Source of the DNA: Flagellimonas allohymeniacidonis
GTDB lineage: Bacteria > Bacteroidota > Bacteroidia > Flavobacteriales > Flavobacteriaceae
NCBI RefSeq assembly: GCF_004296335.1
Contig: NZ_SGIU01000002.1
Location: 1,129,882 to 1,193,881, forward strand
Length of the DNA stretch: 64,000 nt
Direction of reading: 5' to 3'
The position numbers and the translations under genes are program-made. The notes under the pieces were generated by a model. It saw only the letters and a list, made by a program, of their open reading frames with translations. It was not told the DNA's origin and did not search any database. Shown piece after piece: positions 1 through 9,075 of the stretch. How positions within the stretch are numbered: position 1 is the stretch's first letter; every line of letters begins with the position of its first letter.

Positions 1-344
1 GCAACCCTTGTATCGTGGGATTCCCTTGTAAAAACAGATAGGTGTTCCGCGATGTTTTCCTCAACGGTCGTGAAGGGCATTAAATCGAAATCTTGCGATA
101 GAAACTTCATGTAAGACTCCCCAGGGACTAGGTTGAAGTTTGGCCCTAAAGCTTGTTTGTCTTGCCAGAAAATGGAGCCCTTCTCCATATGAAGGAGACC
201 GTAAATAATTTTAAGTACCGTGCTCTTTCCTGACCCACTTTCGCCCATCAACGCGATATACTCACCTTTTTCAACCTGGAAAGAAATGTCTTCCAAGATT
301 TTCTGGTTTTCATAACTGAAAGAATCAATACGAACCCTGAGCAT
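1..344 (-). CDS. ABC transporter ATP-binding protein (3' part cut by window edge)
   Basis: The first 114 residues of an ABC-type ATPase are visible; the rest lies outside the window. A Walker A motif (GESGSGKST, residues 34-42) and a Q-loop glutamine (about residue 84, in LSQDFDLMP) are clear, while the signature and Walker B motifs fall beyond the edge. The start is an ATG just behind an AT-rich upstream stretch. The order of the motifs and the spacing of about 42 residues between Walker A and the Q-loop are normal. It is probably the nucleotide-binding subunit of an export or lipoprotein-release type transporter, but the substrate cannot be read from this fragment. Confidence 0.85.
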   Translation of the reverse strand, partial: MLRVRIDSFSYENQKILEDISFQVEKGEYIALMGESGSGKSTVLKIIYGLLHMEKGSIFWQDKQALGPNFNLVPGESYMKFLSQDFDLMPFTTVEENIAEHLSVFTRESHDTRV

Positions 345-407
345 ATATATAATCAAAAAAGACAAAACCGCTTCTTCGGAAACGGATTTGAAATGACCTA
401 TTGGAAT

Positions 408-2561
408 TTAATCCTTGAACTCTTTTAGCACAGCCCTATTTGGCAGTTGCTCAAATCCCATATTGAACAAGGTAAAACCAAAAATATCAGCATATTGTTC
501 AATGGTTTTACTAACCGGGGTCCCAGCACCATGTCCTGCATTGGTTTCAATGCGAATAAGCGTAGGATTGTTTCCAGCTTGCTTTTCTTGCAACTCAGCG
601 GCAAACTTAAAACTGTGCGCGGGAACAACACGATCATCGTGATCCCCTGTAGTGACCAAAGTAGCGGGATATTCGGTTCCTGCCCTTACATTGTGTACCG
701 GGGAATACCCTTTAAGGTATTGGAACATTGCTTCATTTTCTTCTGAAGTACCATAGTCGTAGGCCCAACCAGCACCTGCGGTAAACGTATGATACCTAAG
801 CATATCCAGAACACCTACGGCGGGCAATGCTACCTGCATCAGGTCAGGGCGTTGTGTCATAGCGGCGCCGACCAACAACCCACCGTTAGATCCTCCACGA
901 ATGGCCAAATACTCTTTTGATGTGTACTTGTTTTGGATGAGGTATTCCGCAGCGGCAATAAAGTCGTCGAACACATTTTGTTTTTGCTGTTTGGTCCCTG
1001 CAATATGCCATGCTTTACCATACTCGCCACCACCACGAAGGTTGGGAACGGCATAAATCCCGCCTTGTTCCATCCAAACGGCATTGACAATACTAAAGGA
1101 AGGGGTCAAACTAATATTGAATCCTCCATAACCATATAATATGGTTGGGTTTTTACCATCGAGCGCAACACCTTTTTTATGCGTAATGATCATAGGTACC
1201 TTGGTTCCATCCTTAGAGGAATAAAACACTTGGGTAGAAACATAATCTTCAGGATCAAAGTCAATTTCAGGTTTCCAATACTGCTCGTAGGCACCGGTCT
1301 GTACATTGTATTTGTAAGATGAGCCTGGTGTGTTATAGTTGGTGAATGAAAAATAAAATTCGCTTTCTTCTTTTTTTCCACCAAAACCATTGGCACTGCC
1401 CACACCGGGAAGATTTACCTCGCGTACCAGCTTTCCATCATAGTCGTATTGAAGCACTTTTGAAATGGCATCGACCATATACTCCGTAAAGAAATAGCCT
1501 CCACCTGTTCCTGCCGTAAGCACGTTTTCGGTTTCTGGAATAAGGTCTGTCCATTGCTCTGGTAGAGGATTTGAGGCATCCACCACCACAATTTTTTTGT
1601 TGGGTGCATTTCGATTGGTGACCAAAAATAATTTGGACCCTGTATTGTCTATCACATAAGTATCAGAATCTGTATCGCCTAAAATGGTCACTAACGGACT
1701 ATCGGATTGGCTCAAATCCTTTAAGAACAATTTATTGCCTGAGGTTGAAGTAGCGGCCGAAATGAATAAATAGCGCTCATCTTCAGAAACGTTGCTCCCC
1801 ACATAGCGATGTTTTTCCTCTGGAATCCCGCCAAAAATAACTTCGTCTTCCGATTGGGGGGTACCCAACTTGTGATAATATAATTTATGCTGATCTGTTT
1901 TTGCGGAGAGCTCACTACCCTTTGGCTTGTCGTAGCTGGAATAGAAGAAACCATCGTTCCCCTTCCATGAAATGCCACTAAACTTAATATCGACCAAAGT
2001 GTCTTCAACAACCTCCATGGTATTGGTATCGATTACGATACCCTTTCGCCAATCGCTGCCGCCTTCGGAAATCAGATAAGCGGCTTTTGAGCCGTCTTTG
2101 GTAAAGCTCAGACCCATTAAAGAAGTTGTTCCATCTTCGGAGAAGGTGTTGGGGTCCAAAAAAACCTCCGCTTCTTCCCCCTCTTTTTGACGATACACCA
2201 CGTATTGGTTTTGGAGCCCATTATTTTTATAATAATAGGTGTAATCCCCTTCTTTGAAAGGGGACCCTAATTTTTCGTAGTTCCAGAGTTTTTCGAGTCG
2301 ATTTCTTAGATCTTCCCTAAAGGGGATTTTATCCAAATAGCCAAAGGTGGTGGCGTTTTGGGTCTTGACCCATGCTTCTGTTTCAGCACTTCGGTCATCC
2401 TCCAACCAACGATAGGGATCTTTAACCTCGGTTCCGAAATATGTGTCAATGGTATCTACCTTGTTTGTTACGGGATAGTTCACAACGATAGGGTCTTTCT
2501 TTTTTTCCTGGGAGCAGCTGGCAAGAATAAGCACAGCGATTAGGAGGGTTAATTTTTGCAT
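408..2561 (-). CDS. Prolyl oligopeptidase family serine peptidase (S9A), lipoprotein
   Basis: A 717-residue enzyme expected to cleave short peptides after proline. The N-terminus is a lipoprotein signal with a lipobox ending in ASC at residues 14-16, so it should be anchored in the periplasm or outer membrane. The N-terminal two thirds would form the seven-bladed propeller. The C-terminal alpha/beta-hydrolase domain carries the triad: Ser558 in GGSNGG, Asp643 in DHDDRV and His677 in NAGHG, almost the same numbering as the mammalian enzyme (554/641/680). It stands alone between the ABC ATPase and asd, all on the minus strand. Function is confident; the physiological peptide is unknown. Confidence 0.95.
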   Translation of the reverse strand: MQKLTLLIAVLILASCSQEKKKDPIVVNYPVTNKVDTIDTYFGTEVKDPYRWLEDDRSAETEAWVKTQNATTFGYLDKIPFREDLRNRLEKLWNYEKLGSPFKEGDYTYYYKNNGLQNQYVVYRQKEGEEAEVFLDPNTFSEDGTTSLMGLSFTKDGSKAAYLISEGGSDWRKGIVIDTNTMEVVEDTLVDIKFSGISWKGNDGFFYSSYDKPKGSELSAKTDQHKLYYHKLGTPQSEDEVIFGGIPEEKHRYVGSNVSEDERYLFISAATSTSGNKLFLKDLSQSDSPLVTILGDTDSDTYVIDNTGSKLFLVTNRNAPNKKIVVVDASNPLPEQWTDLIPETENVLTAGTGGGYFFTEYMVDAISKVLQYDYDGKLVREVNLPGVGSANGFGGKKEESEFYFSFTNYNTPGSSYKYNVQTGAYEQYWKPEIDFDPEDYVSTQVFYSSKDGTKVPMIITHKKGVALDGKNPTILYGYGGFNISLTPSFSIVNAVWMEQGGIYAVPNLRGGGEYGKAWHIAGTKQQKQNVFDDFIAAAEYLIQNKYTSKEYLAIRGGSNGGLLVGAAMTQRPDLMQVALPAVGVLDMLRYHTFTAGAGWAYDYGTSEENEAMFQYLKGYSPVHNVRAGTEYPATLVTTGDHDDRVVPAHSFKFAAELQEKQAGNNPTLIRIETNAGHGAGTPVSKTIEQYADIFGFTLFNMGFEQLPNRAVLKEFKD

Positions 2562-2638
2562 TTTCCACAGATTTAATCTGCTAAAAATAGCATATTTAGC
2601 CCTAGTCTTTGGTCAACACGTTAAACCTTTAACGGATT

Positions 2639-3652
2639 TTAAGAAATAGCGGAAGTCTTTGTCGCCACCAAACCTTTTTCAACCAAATATTCCGCGATTT
2701 GCACGGCATTGGTAGCAGCTCCTTTTCGTAGGTTGTCGGATACGATCCACATGTTCAAGGTATTTCGCTGTGTTTCATCCCTTCGGATGCGACCCACAAA
2801 AACCTCATCCTTGTCATGGGCATAGATGGGCATGGGATAGGTATTGGTATCTGGATTGTCTTGAACCACAATACCCGGAGTTTCACTGAGCAACTTTCGC
2901 ACTTCGGAAAGGTCAAAATCGTTATGAAATTCCACGTTTACTGACTCTGAATGTCCCCCTGCAGTAGGAATTCGAACGGCAGTTGCTGACACAGAGAAGG
3001 TTCGGTCGTCCAAAATTTTCTGTGGTTCCCGAGCGAGTTTCATTTCCTCTTTGGTATACCCGTTTTCCAAAAACACATCACAATGGGGAAGGGCATTCCT
3101 ATTGATAGGATAAGGATATGCCATTTCACCTTTTACGCCGGCCATTTCATTTTCGAGCTGTTGAACCGCTTTGACTCCGGTTCCAGAAACGGATTGATAG
3201 GTCGATACCACAACGCGTTTCATTTGATACTTCTTGTGCAAAGGGTCAAGCGCCATTACCATTTGAATGGTAGAGCAATTGGGATTAGCAATTATTTTAT
3301 CTTCCGTAGTAAGCTGATGCGCATTGATTTCAGGGACCACCAATTTTTTGGTAGGGTCCATGCGCCAAGCCGAGGAGTTGTCAATGACCGTTGTTCCTAC
3401 TTCTGCGAATTTTGGAGCCCATTCCAATGAGGTATTTCCTCCTGCTGAAAAAATGGCAATATCGGGTTGGGTGGCTATAGCATCCGATAGCCCAATAATG
3501 GTATATTCCTTTCCTTTGAATTCCAATTTTTTCCCAACGGATCGTTCTGAGGCGACCAACAATAATTCAGAGATGGGAAAATCCCGCTCAGCCAATACTT
3601 TCAACATCACTTCACCAACCATTCCGGTGGCGCCAACAACGGCTACTTTCAT
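2639..3652 (-). CDS. asd: Aspartate-semialdehyde dehydrogenase
   Basis: This enzyme makes aspartate semialdehyde from aspartyl phosphate with NADPH, the branch point to lysine/diaminopimelate, threonine and methionine. The 337-residue length is typical. Visible are the NADP-binding GATGMVG at residues 8-14, the catalytic Cys126 in NPNCST, and His234 in GGHSESV. It is cytoplasmic. It is transcribed towards the oligopeptidase gene with about 80 bp between them, so cotranscription is possible but not shown. It lies near alr, which makes D-alanine, so two peptidoglycan precursor steps are neighbours. Confidence 0.97.
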   Translation of the reverse strand: MKVAVVGATGMVGEVMLKVLAERDFPISELLLVASERSVGKKLEFKGKEYTIIGLSDAIATQPDIAIFSAGGNTSLEWAPKFAEVGTTVIDNSSAWRMDPTKKLVVPEINAHQLTTEDKIIANPNCSTIQMVMALDPLHKKYQMKRVVVSTYQSVSGTGVKAVQQLENEMAGVKGEMAYPYPINRNALPHCDVFLENGYTKEEMKLAREPQKILDDRTFSVSATAVRIPTAGGHSESVNVEFHNDFDLSEVRKLLSETPGIVVQDNPDTNTYPMPIYAHDKDEVFVGRIRRDETQRNTLNMWIVSDNLRKGAATNAVQIAEYLVEKGLVATKTSAIS

Positions 3653-3755
3653 GTTTCATCAAATTTCTTGGGACAAAGGTACTTCAGCAATTGATTTAGG
3701 CAAGCATTTTAGCATTCGATAATCAATAAATAACAAAATGTTACAAATAAAACAA

Positions 3756-3785
3756 CCGTCAGTGGTTTGCGAGACCTACTGACGG
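3756..3785 (-). terminator. Probable intrinsic terminator after mscL
   Basis: An 8-bp perfect stem (CCGTCAGT with ACTGACGG) extended by three more pairs after a bulge, with a 7-nt loop. On the minus strand it is followed by a T-rich run (TTGTTTTATTTG). It lies about 60 bp beyond the mscL stop and separates mscL from asd. Confidence 0.6.
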
Positions 3786-3846
3786 CTTTAATTACCAGTT
3801 TGTGGTGTAGCGGCAACCTGTAGCAAAAGCCCAGGTCATCGTATTA

Positions 3847-4248
3847 TTATTTCTTAAGCAAATCCCTGATTTCAGCCAATAGCTCTTCTTGGCTTGGTCC
3901 TGAAGGTGCGGGAGCGGGCTCCGGTTTCTTCATTTTGTTCACTGCTTTAACAATCATGAACATTACAAATGCTACGATTAAGAAGTCAATGACATTGGTC
4001 AGAAACTGACCCCACAATATGGCAATTTCCCCTACGGTCTCTCCGGCATCATTCACTGTTCCATCTTTAATAATATATTTTACATCGTTGAAATCTGCAT
4101 TGAAAAGCAAACCTATCAAAGGAGAAACTATTCCTCCAGTAAAAGAGGCCACTACTTTGTTGAATGCAGCACCCATTACGAAACCAACGGCGATATCCAC
4201 CAGGTTTCCTTTCATTGCAAAGTCCTTGAATTCTTTAAGAAATCCCAT
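3847..4248 (-). CDS. mscL: Large-conductance mechanosensitive channel MscL
   Basis: A 133-residue inner-membrane channel that opens under membrane tension to release solutes on osmotic downshock. It begins with the amphipathic N-terminal helix (MGFLKEFKDFAMKGN) and the conserved VDIAVGFVMGAAFNKVV of TM1. A periplasmic loop, TM2 (about residues 80-102) and a charged C-terminal bundle helix ending in EIRDLLKK follow. Length and motif order are those of the family. It is flanked by alr upstream and by a terminator downstream, and appears to be its own unit. Confidence 0.97.
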   Translation of the reverse strand: MGFLKEFKDFAMKGNLVDIAVGFVMGAAFNKVVASFTGGIVSPLIGLLFNADFNDVKYIIKDGTVNDAGETVGEIAILWGQFLTNVIDFLIVAFVMFMIVKAVNKMKKPEPAPAPSGPSQEELLAEIRDLLKK

Positions 4249-4324
4249 ATTTATAGTTGTTTTAGTGGTTAATGGATGTTAAAATACTGAAAAAAAGGAT
4301 TATGGCAAGAAGAGAGCAGGAAAA

Positions 4325-5434
4325 TCAAGTGTCCTTATATGTCCTTTTCACGCGTTGTGATATGGCGGTCAGTATCTCGTAGGAGATTGTATTTGCTAAT
4401 GTTGCAAACTGCTCCGCGGATGCATTTTCACCGAAAACAAGCACTTCATCCCCTTCTTGACAGTCAATATCCGTGACATCTACCATAATCATATCCATAC
4501 AAACGTTTCCGATTATTGGTGCTTTCTTTCCGTGGATAGTTACATGGGCCTTGCCTTTACCATATTGCCTTCCGATACCATCCGCATGACCAATGGGTAA
4601 GGTCGCAGAGATGCGATGATCCTCTGAAGCGAACGCACGGTTATAGCCTACGGTTTCCCCAGGTTCAATTTTATGTATTTGTGATATTATGGTCTTTAGC
4701 GTCGCAACGGGCTTTAGGTTTTGGTCTTCTTTAGCATCATTTCCATACCCGTAGAGGCCAATACCGCTTCTGACCATCTCAAACTGTGCCTTAGGATAGT
4801 TGATGATCCCGGAGGTATTTAACATATGGCGGAAGGGGCTATAGCCTAGTTTTTGGTTCAGTTCCGCACTAATTTTCTCAAAGGTTTTAATCTGCATTTG
4901 ACTGAATTCCTTCTCCGTCAAATCTTCAGAGGCAGCTAAATGGGAAAAAATCGATTTGATTTTGATCTCGTTCCTTCCTGCTAGCTGCGCGCTAATATGC
5001 TCAGCATCGGTTTCCCAAAAGCCCAAGCGGTTCAGTCCTGTATTAAACTTAAGATGTACAGGATAGTCCTTTTGTTTTTTTTGATGGGCCGTTTTAAGAA
5101 ACTGTTTTAAAATTTTTTGGGAATACAGGCTGGGCTCAAGACAGCGGTCAATCAGTTCACCAAAATTTACGGGTTGGGGATGCAGCACCAGAATGGGAGA
5201 CATAATTCCCGCATCACGTAGCAAAACGCCCTCTTTTACATAGGCAACGGCAAAATAATCTACTCCGAGAGTTTCCATTTTTTTGGCAATAGCCACCATA
5301 TCGCTGCCATAGGCAAAGGCCTTAACTACAGCTAAAAACTTGGTTTCCGGAAGTAATTTTGATTTTAAATACCTGAAATTGTGCTCTAGTGCGGAAAGGT
5401 CTATTTCCAGAGTGGTTTCCCCAACTTTATCCAT
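4325..5434 (-). CDS. alr: Alanine racemase
   Basis: A PLP-dependent racemase making D-alanine for peptidoglycan, 369 residues. The PLP lysine is Lys38 in VVKAFAYG (the usual motif is VKANAYG, so AN is replaced by AF). The catalytic tyrosine is in ETVGYNRAF about two thirds along, and the [11 protein letters not shown] motif is present. The start overlaps the end of tdk by 8 bp, so the two are translationally coupled. This alr-tdk pairing suggests one transcript for cell-wall and thymidine salvage functions. The assignment is secure. Confidence 0.96.
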   Translation of the reverse strand: MDKVGETTLEIDLSALEHNFRYLKSKLLPETKFLAVVKAFAYGSDMVAIAKKMETLGVDYFAVAYVKEGVLLRDAGIMSPILVLHPQPVNFGELIDRCLEPSLYSQKILKQFLKTAHQKKQKDYPVHLKFNTGLNRLGFWETDAEHISAQLAGRNEIKIKSIFSHLAASEDLTEKEFSQMQIKTFEKISAELNQKLGYSPFRHMLNTSGIINYPKAQFEMVRSGIGLYGYGNDAKEDQNLKPVATLKTIISQIHKIEPGETVGYNRAFASEDHRISATLPIGHADGIGRQYGKGKAHVTIHGKKAPIIGNVCMDMIMVDVTDIDCQEGDEVLVFGENASAEQFATLANTISYEILTAISQRVKRTYKDT

Positions 5435-6071
5435 TGGCCGTTTTCTTTTTGGGCTTTACCTCCTCCACATCCACATCCATTTTACTGATTTTTTCTTTGA
5501 GCATAGCCTTGTAAAATGCTGCTCGGCTTAGGGGTTCGTATTCTCCCGTTTCGCCCAAAAGCACCAACTTGTCGTCATCGGCCTTTCTAAAACTGTAGTT
5601 GGCCAAGTTGCCCGTTCTTGTGCATACGGCATGTACTTTGGTCACGTATTCGGCTGTGGCCATAAGGGCAGGCATGGGTCCGAATGGATTTCCTTTAAAA
5701 TCCATGTCCAATCCGGCCACGACAACACGAACGCCCCGATTGGCCAAATCGTTGCATACGGTTACGATTTCGTCATCGAAAAACTGTGCCTCATCAATGC
5801 CCACCACATCACAATCATCTGCCAGTAAACGGATATTGGCAGCTGCGGGAACAGGGGTGGACCGAATTTCATTTGAATCGTGCGAAACCACCATATCTTC
5901 ATGATATCGCGTGTCGACAATGGGTTTGAATATCTCCACCTTTTGCCGCGCAAACTGGGCACGTTTCAAACGACGGATCAATTCTTCGGTCTTTCCAGAA
6001 AACATAGAGCCGCAGATAACCTCTATCCATCCAAACTGCTCTTCATGGTTTACAGTGTTTTCGAGAAACAT
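5427..6071 (-). CDS. tdk: Thymidine kinase
   Basis: Phosphorylates thymidine for salvage. The 214-residue protein has the P-loop [10 protein letters not shown] near residue 21, the DEAQFF lasso/Walker B motif and the [20 protein letters not shown] substrate-site region. The bacterial type II enzymes usually hold a structural zinc with two CxxC pairs. Here only one cysteine (VCTRTG) remains of the first pair, and the C-terminal pair is replaced by PLSRAAFY, so zinc binding is probably lost. A basic tail (KPKKKTANG) ends the protein. It is the promoter-proximal gene of the tdk-alr pair. Confidence 0.95.
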   Translation of the reverse strand: MFLENTVNHEEQFGWIEVICGSMFSGKTEELIRRLKRAQFARQKVEIFKPIVDTRYHEDMVVSHDSNEIRSTPVPAAANIRLLADDCDVVGIDEAQFFDDEIVTVCNDLANRGVRVVVAGLDMDFKGNPFGPMPALMATAEYVTKVHAVCTRTGNLANYSFRKADDDKLVLLGETGEYEPLSRAAFYKAMLKEKISKMDVDVEEVKPKKKTANG

Positions 6072-6227
6072 ATTGTACTTTTAAACGAAAATGGGCGGTT
6101 CTTCCGTTTTATTAAGGAAAAACACAAAGCTACTAAAAAATTAAGCCTTGAAATAGAGACAAAATTTAACCTTTTATTCTCAGGAGCGTAGCCAAAATGA
6201 TTTTATTTTTATAAAAAGATTTAAGTG

Positions 6228-6908
6228 ATGGTAAGGAAGTTAAGGGAGGAGTTGATCAAGCTATCCACAGAAGTTATAACAGCAAGGGACGACCAAGATT
6301 TAAGCGCCCTTTATGATAGGGCCAAGGAGATATATGAGAAGTTGGCCGTGCTAAAGTTCATTGATGAGAAATTGAGTGATGTTCAGGTCGATGTATCAAA
6401 AAATGTGATTGCATCGCGATTTGAAAAAATGGCCAATGCCGTATTAAGTGGCAATATCGCAGTTCCGGAAAGTAATCCACATGAGGAGGATATAATCACT
6501 CCAGGAATGGATACTATCAAGGACATGGTTTCTGAAATGCCCACGGAAAAAGCAGTGGAACATTTTTTTACGGAGTTTGTGGCTAAGCCGGAGACCATGA
6601 AAGATGACAAGGGGTATCTTTCTTCCACTGATACTGAGAACAACGTTGAGGAAAAAAAAACTTTGAACGACAGTCTGGTCAAGGACTATAAAATTGGACT
6701 CAACGATAAACTGGCTTTTATAAAGCATCTTTTCAATGATAATAAGAACGAATACGAAAAGGTAATTTCCCAATTGAACTCAATTGACACCGAGGAGCGT
6801 TCGAAAGCATTTATCATTAACCTTGTGAAACCTGAATACAATAATTGGGAAGGCAAAGAAGGTTATGAAGAGCGTTTGATGGGGCTTATTGAAAGACGAT
6901 TCGCCTAG
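6228..6908 (+). CDS. Conserved-looking hypothetical protein, 226 aa
   Basis: I do not recognise a family. The protein is highly charged and predicted soluble and helical, with no signal peptide or membrane segment. The N-terminal 60 residues form heptad-like helices. A low-complexity acidic linker follows (about residues 80-145), and the C-terminal 80 residues look compact (KLAFIKHLFND at the start, and a repeated EExx pattern in the last helix). I place the start at the ATG three bases behind a GTG. It is divergent from tdk, with about 150 bp between them. A similar C-terminal part is, to my memory, common in flavobacterial hypothetical proteins; the function is unknown. Confidence 0.75.
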   Translation: MVRKLREELIKLSTEVITARDDQDLSALYDRAKEIYEKLAVLKFIDEKLSDVQVDVSKNVIASRFEKMANAVLSGNIAVPESNPHEEDIITPGMDTIKDMVSEMPTEKAVEHFFTEFVAKPETMKDDKGYLSSTDTENNVEEKKTLNDSLVKDYKIGLNDKLAFIKHLFNDNKNEYEKVISQLNSIDTEERSKAFIINLVKPEYNNWEGKEGYEERLMGLIERRFA

Positions 6909-6961
6909 GAACCTCTTAAATTCTTTTCTTATTTTTAGGATTGCATCCTAATACCAACGCA

Positions 6962-7318
6962 ATGAAAATCCAAAAAATTCTTTTTTGGGCCGCAACGGTC
7001 TTGTTGACGGCCATCATGTGTTTTTCCGTTTACAATTACCTGTTCAACCATGAAATGATTCGTGGGTTTTTTGAAGCCATGGGTTATCCCACCTATCTCA
7101 TTTATCCTATGGCCACGGCAAAGGTTTTGGGTTTGATCGCCATTTGGGGCAACTTTTCCAAATGGTTGAAAGAATGGGCCTATGCTGGTTTCTTTTTCAA
7201 TTCGATTTTGGCATTTTTCGCCCATTATATGATCAGTGATGGACAACACATGGGCGCTGTATTGGCCTTTGTTTTTGTTTTGACATCATATTTTACAGGA
7301 AAAAAGGTAAGGCCTTAA
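6962..7318 (+). CDS. DoxX-like small integral membrane protein
   Basis: A 118-residue protein with four hydrophobic segments, resembling the DoxX/DoxX-like family. A first helix (ILFWAATVLLTAIMC), a polar turn with MIRGFFEAMGYPTYLIYP, then three more helices are visible. The G-Y-P-x-Y-L-I-Y-P element is typical of this group. I chose the ATG giving MKIQKILF over the TTG seven codons upstream because it directly precedes the hydrophobic helix. It sits 9 bp before rsmI and may be cotranscribed. Members of the family are linked to redox or membrane stress, but the reaction here is unknown. Confidence 0.75.
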   Translation: MKIQKILFWAATVLLTAIMCFSVYNYLFNHEMIRGFFEAMGYPTYLIYPMATAKVLGLIAIWGNFSKWLKEWAYAGFFFNSILAFFAHYMISDGQHMGAVLAFVFVLTSYFTGKKVRP

Positions 7319-7327
7319 CTCTGGTCC

Positions 7328-7999
7328 ATGGGAAAACTGTATTTGGTTCCGACCCCAATAGGAAATCTTGAAGATATCACCCTAAGGGCGATTACCGTTC
7401 TTAAGGAGGTCGATTTGATTTTGGCCGAAGATACCCGCACCAGCGGCAAGTTGCTAAAACATTATGAAATTCCCACCCCACTTCAGAGTCATCATATGCA
7501 CAATGAGCACAAAACCCTTTCTTCACTAGTGGAAAAATTGAAGGGTGGGACCACTATGGCCTTGATTTCAGATGCAGGTACACCTGCCATTTCTGACCCT
7601 GGATTTCTTCTCACAAGGGCTTGTGTTGAAAATGGTATTGAAGTGGAATGCTTGCCTGGGGCAACAGCTTTTGTTCCTGCCCTGGTCAATAGCGGACTGC
7701 CCAATGATCGGTTTGTTTTTGAAGGATTTTTGCCTATTAAAAAAGGACGCCAAACCCGACTGGAATTCTTGTCCCAAGAAAGTAGAACCATGGTATTTTA
7801 TGAGTCACCACATAAACTGATCAAGACCTTGACCCAGTTTGTGGAGTATTTTGGGGCCAATAGAAGGGGCTCCGTCTCTAGGGAACTTACCAAATTATAT
7901 GAGGAAACGGTTCGAGGAACCTTGGAAGAGATACTGGAGCACTTCAATCAAAACCCACCAAAAGGAGAAATTGTGATAGTGGTGGAGGGGCGGAAATAA
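7328..7999 (+). CDS. rsmI: 16S rRNA (cytidine-1402 2'-O) methyltransferase RsmI
   Basis: A SAM-dependent methyltransferase of the tetrapyrrole methylase fold that modifies C1402 in the ribosomal P site. The 223-residue length matches the shorter members, without the C-terminal extension seen in E. coli. Diagnostic motifs are VPTPIGNLEDITLRAI at the N-terminus, AEDTRTSGKLL, LISDAGTPAISDPG and the SAM-loop PGATAFVPAL. It follows the DoxX-like gene by 9 bp and precedes the secreted zinc enzyme by 29 bp on the same strand. Confidence 0.95.
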   Translation: MGKLYLVPTPIGNLEDITLRAITVLKEVDLILAEDTRTSGKLLKHYEIPTPLQSHHMHNEHKTLSSLVEKLKGGTTMALISDAGTPAISDPGFLLTRACVENGIEVECLPGATAFVPALVNSGLPNDRFVFEGFLPIKKGRQTRLEFLSQESRTMVFYESPHKLIKTLTQFVEYFGANRRGSVSRELTKLYEETVRGTLEEILEHFNQNPPKGEIVIVVEGRK

Positions 8000-8028
8000 A
8001 AACTATATTTAGGTCATCTTTTAAAGTC

Positions 8029-9075
8029 ATGGGAAGAAGGCTTTGTCTATTGGTTTTTTTTGTGATGTCTTGGGGTTTAAGCGCCCAAAAAATGGATATC
8101 CCGATAATGGATAGTCTGAAACCATCATATTTTGAATCTGGAAATATCCATAAAGTCTGGCTCAAATTGGGAGAGGATGGCTTCTCAAACCCCATAAAAG
8201 TACCGGTGTTGATTGCCAAAGGTGTTGAAGAAGGCCAGGTGTTTGGTTTGACGGCAGCCATTCACGGTAATGAACTTAATGGCATTCCCATTATCTACAA
8301 TTTGATGGATAGCCTGGATGTTTCCAAGCTCAAGGGAACAGTAGTTGCAATTCCAGGGTTGAATCCCCTTGCCATTGCCAATACACAACGCGAATACGTT
8401 GACCAACAAGATTTAAATCGATTGTTCCCTGGTAAGGCGGAAGGGAATCGCTCCCAACAAATGGCCCATCAAATTGGAAAGAAAATAATCCCACTTTTTG
8501 ATTATCATATCGACCTTCATACCGCCAGTTTTGGTCGGGTCAACAGCCTTTATGGACGCGGAGACATGCAAGATGACACCTTAGCGAACATGTTAAGAAT
8601 CCTTCAACCGGATATCATTGTTTCGAACAAGGGAAAAGCAAGTTTTGGGGAGGCCACGGCACAAACACTCCGAGCTTTTGCCATAAGCAAGGGAGTACAT
8701 TCCATCACTATGGAGTATGGAAATCCGCAAGTTTTTCAGCAAGAAATGATAAAACGTGGCACAGAAGGCATTTTAAGAGTGTTGACTTGGCTTAAGTTTA
8801 CAGATGGCGAGGTGGAGGTTCTTGAAGCGAAGAATATTTGTTCTAAATCGTATTGGGTTTTTACCCAAAATGGCGGGTATTTGAAGGTGTTGGTAGACTT
8901 GAATCAAATGTTGGCGAAGGGGGATACCATTGCCATTCTTACGGACTCCTTTGGGAAGATTATTGAGGAATACAAGGCGCCAGAGGCTGGAATCGTGGTT
9001 GGAAAAAGTACCAATCCAATAAGTGTTTCGGGGAGTCGCATCATTCATTTGGGGATATTAGCAAAGCGTCCATGA
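8029..9075 (+). CDS. Secreted succinylglutamate desuccinylase/aspartoacylase-family zinc enzyme
   Basis: A 348-residue M14-like zinc carboxypeptidase/deacylase. Zinc ligands are visible as His79 and Glu82 (HGNELNG) and His164 (DLHTAS), and the substrate-binding DLNRLFPG is at about residues 128-135. The C-terminal 80 residues form the beta-rich domain of the family. Unlike cytosolic AstE it begins with a signal peptide (hydrophobic to about residue 20, cleavage likely after LSA), so it should act in the periplasm. The stop overlaps the start of the next gene by 4 bp, coupling it to a DUF819 membrane protein. The substrate, an N-acyl amino acid or small peptide-like amide, is inferred only. 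Confidence 0.88.
   Translation: MGRRLCLLVFFVMSWGLSAQKMDIPIMDSLKPSYFESGNIHKVWLKLGEDGFSNPIKVPVLIAKGVEEGQVFGLTAAIHGNELNGIPIIYNLMDSLDVSKLKGTVVAIPGLNPLAIANTQREYVDQQDLNRLFPGKAEGNRSQQMAHQIGKKIIPLFDYHIDLHTASFGRVNSLYGRGDMQDDTLANMLRILQPDIIVSNKGKASFGEATAQTLRAFAISKGVHSITMEYGNPQVFQQEMIKRGTEGILRVLTWLKFTDGEVEVLEAKNICSKSYWVFTQNGGYLKVLVDLNQMLAKGDTIAILTDSFGKIIEEYKAPEAGIVVGKSTNPISVSGSRIIHLGILAKRP

Noticed and set aside
3653..3755. Riboswitch or attenuator upstream of asd
   Set aside because: No conserved leader pattern for a lysine or other riboswitch; only an AT-rich stretch and the terminator of mscL.
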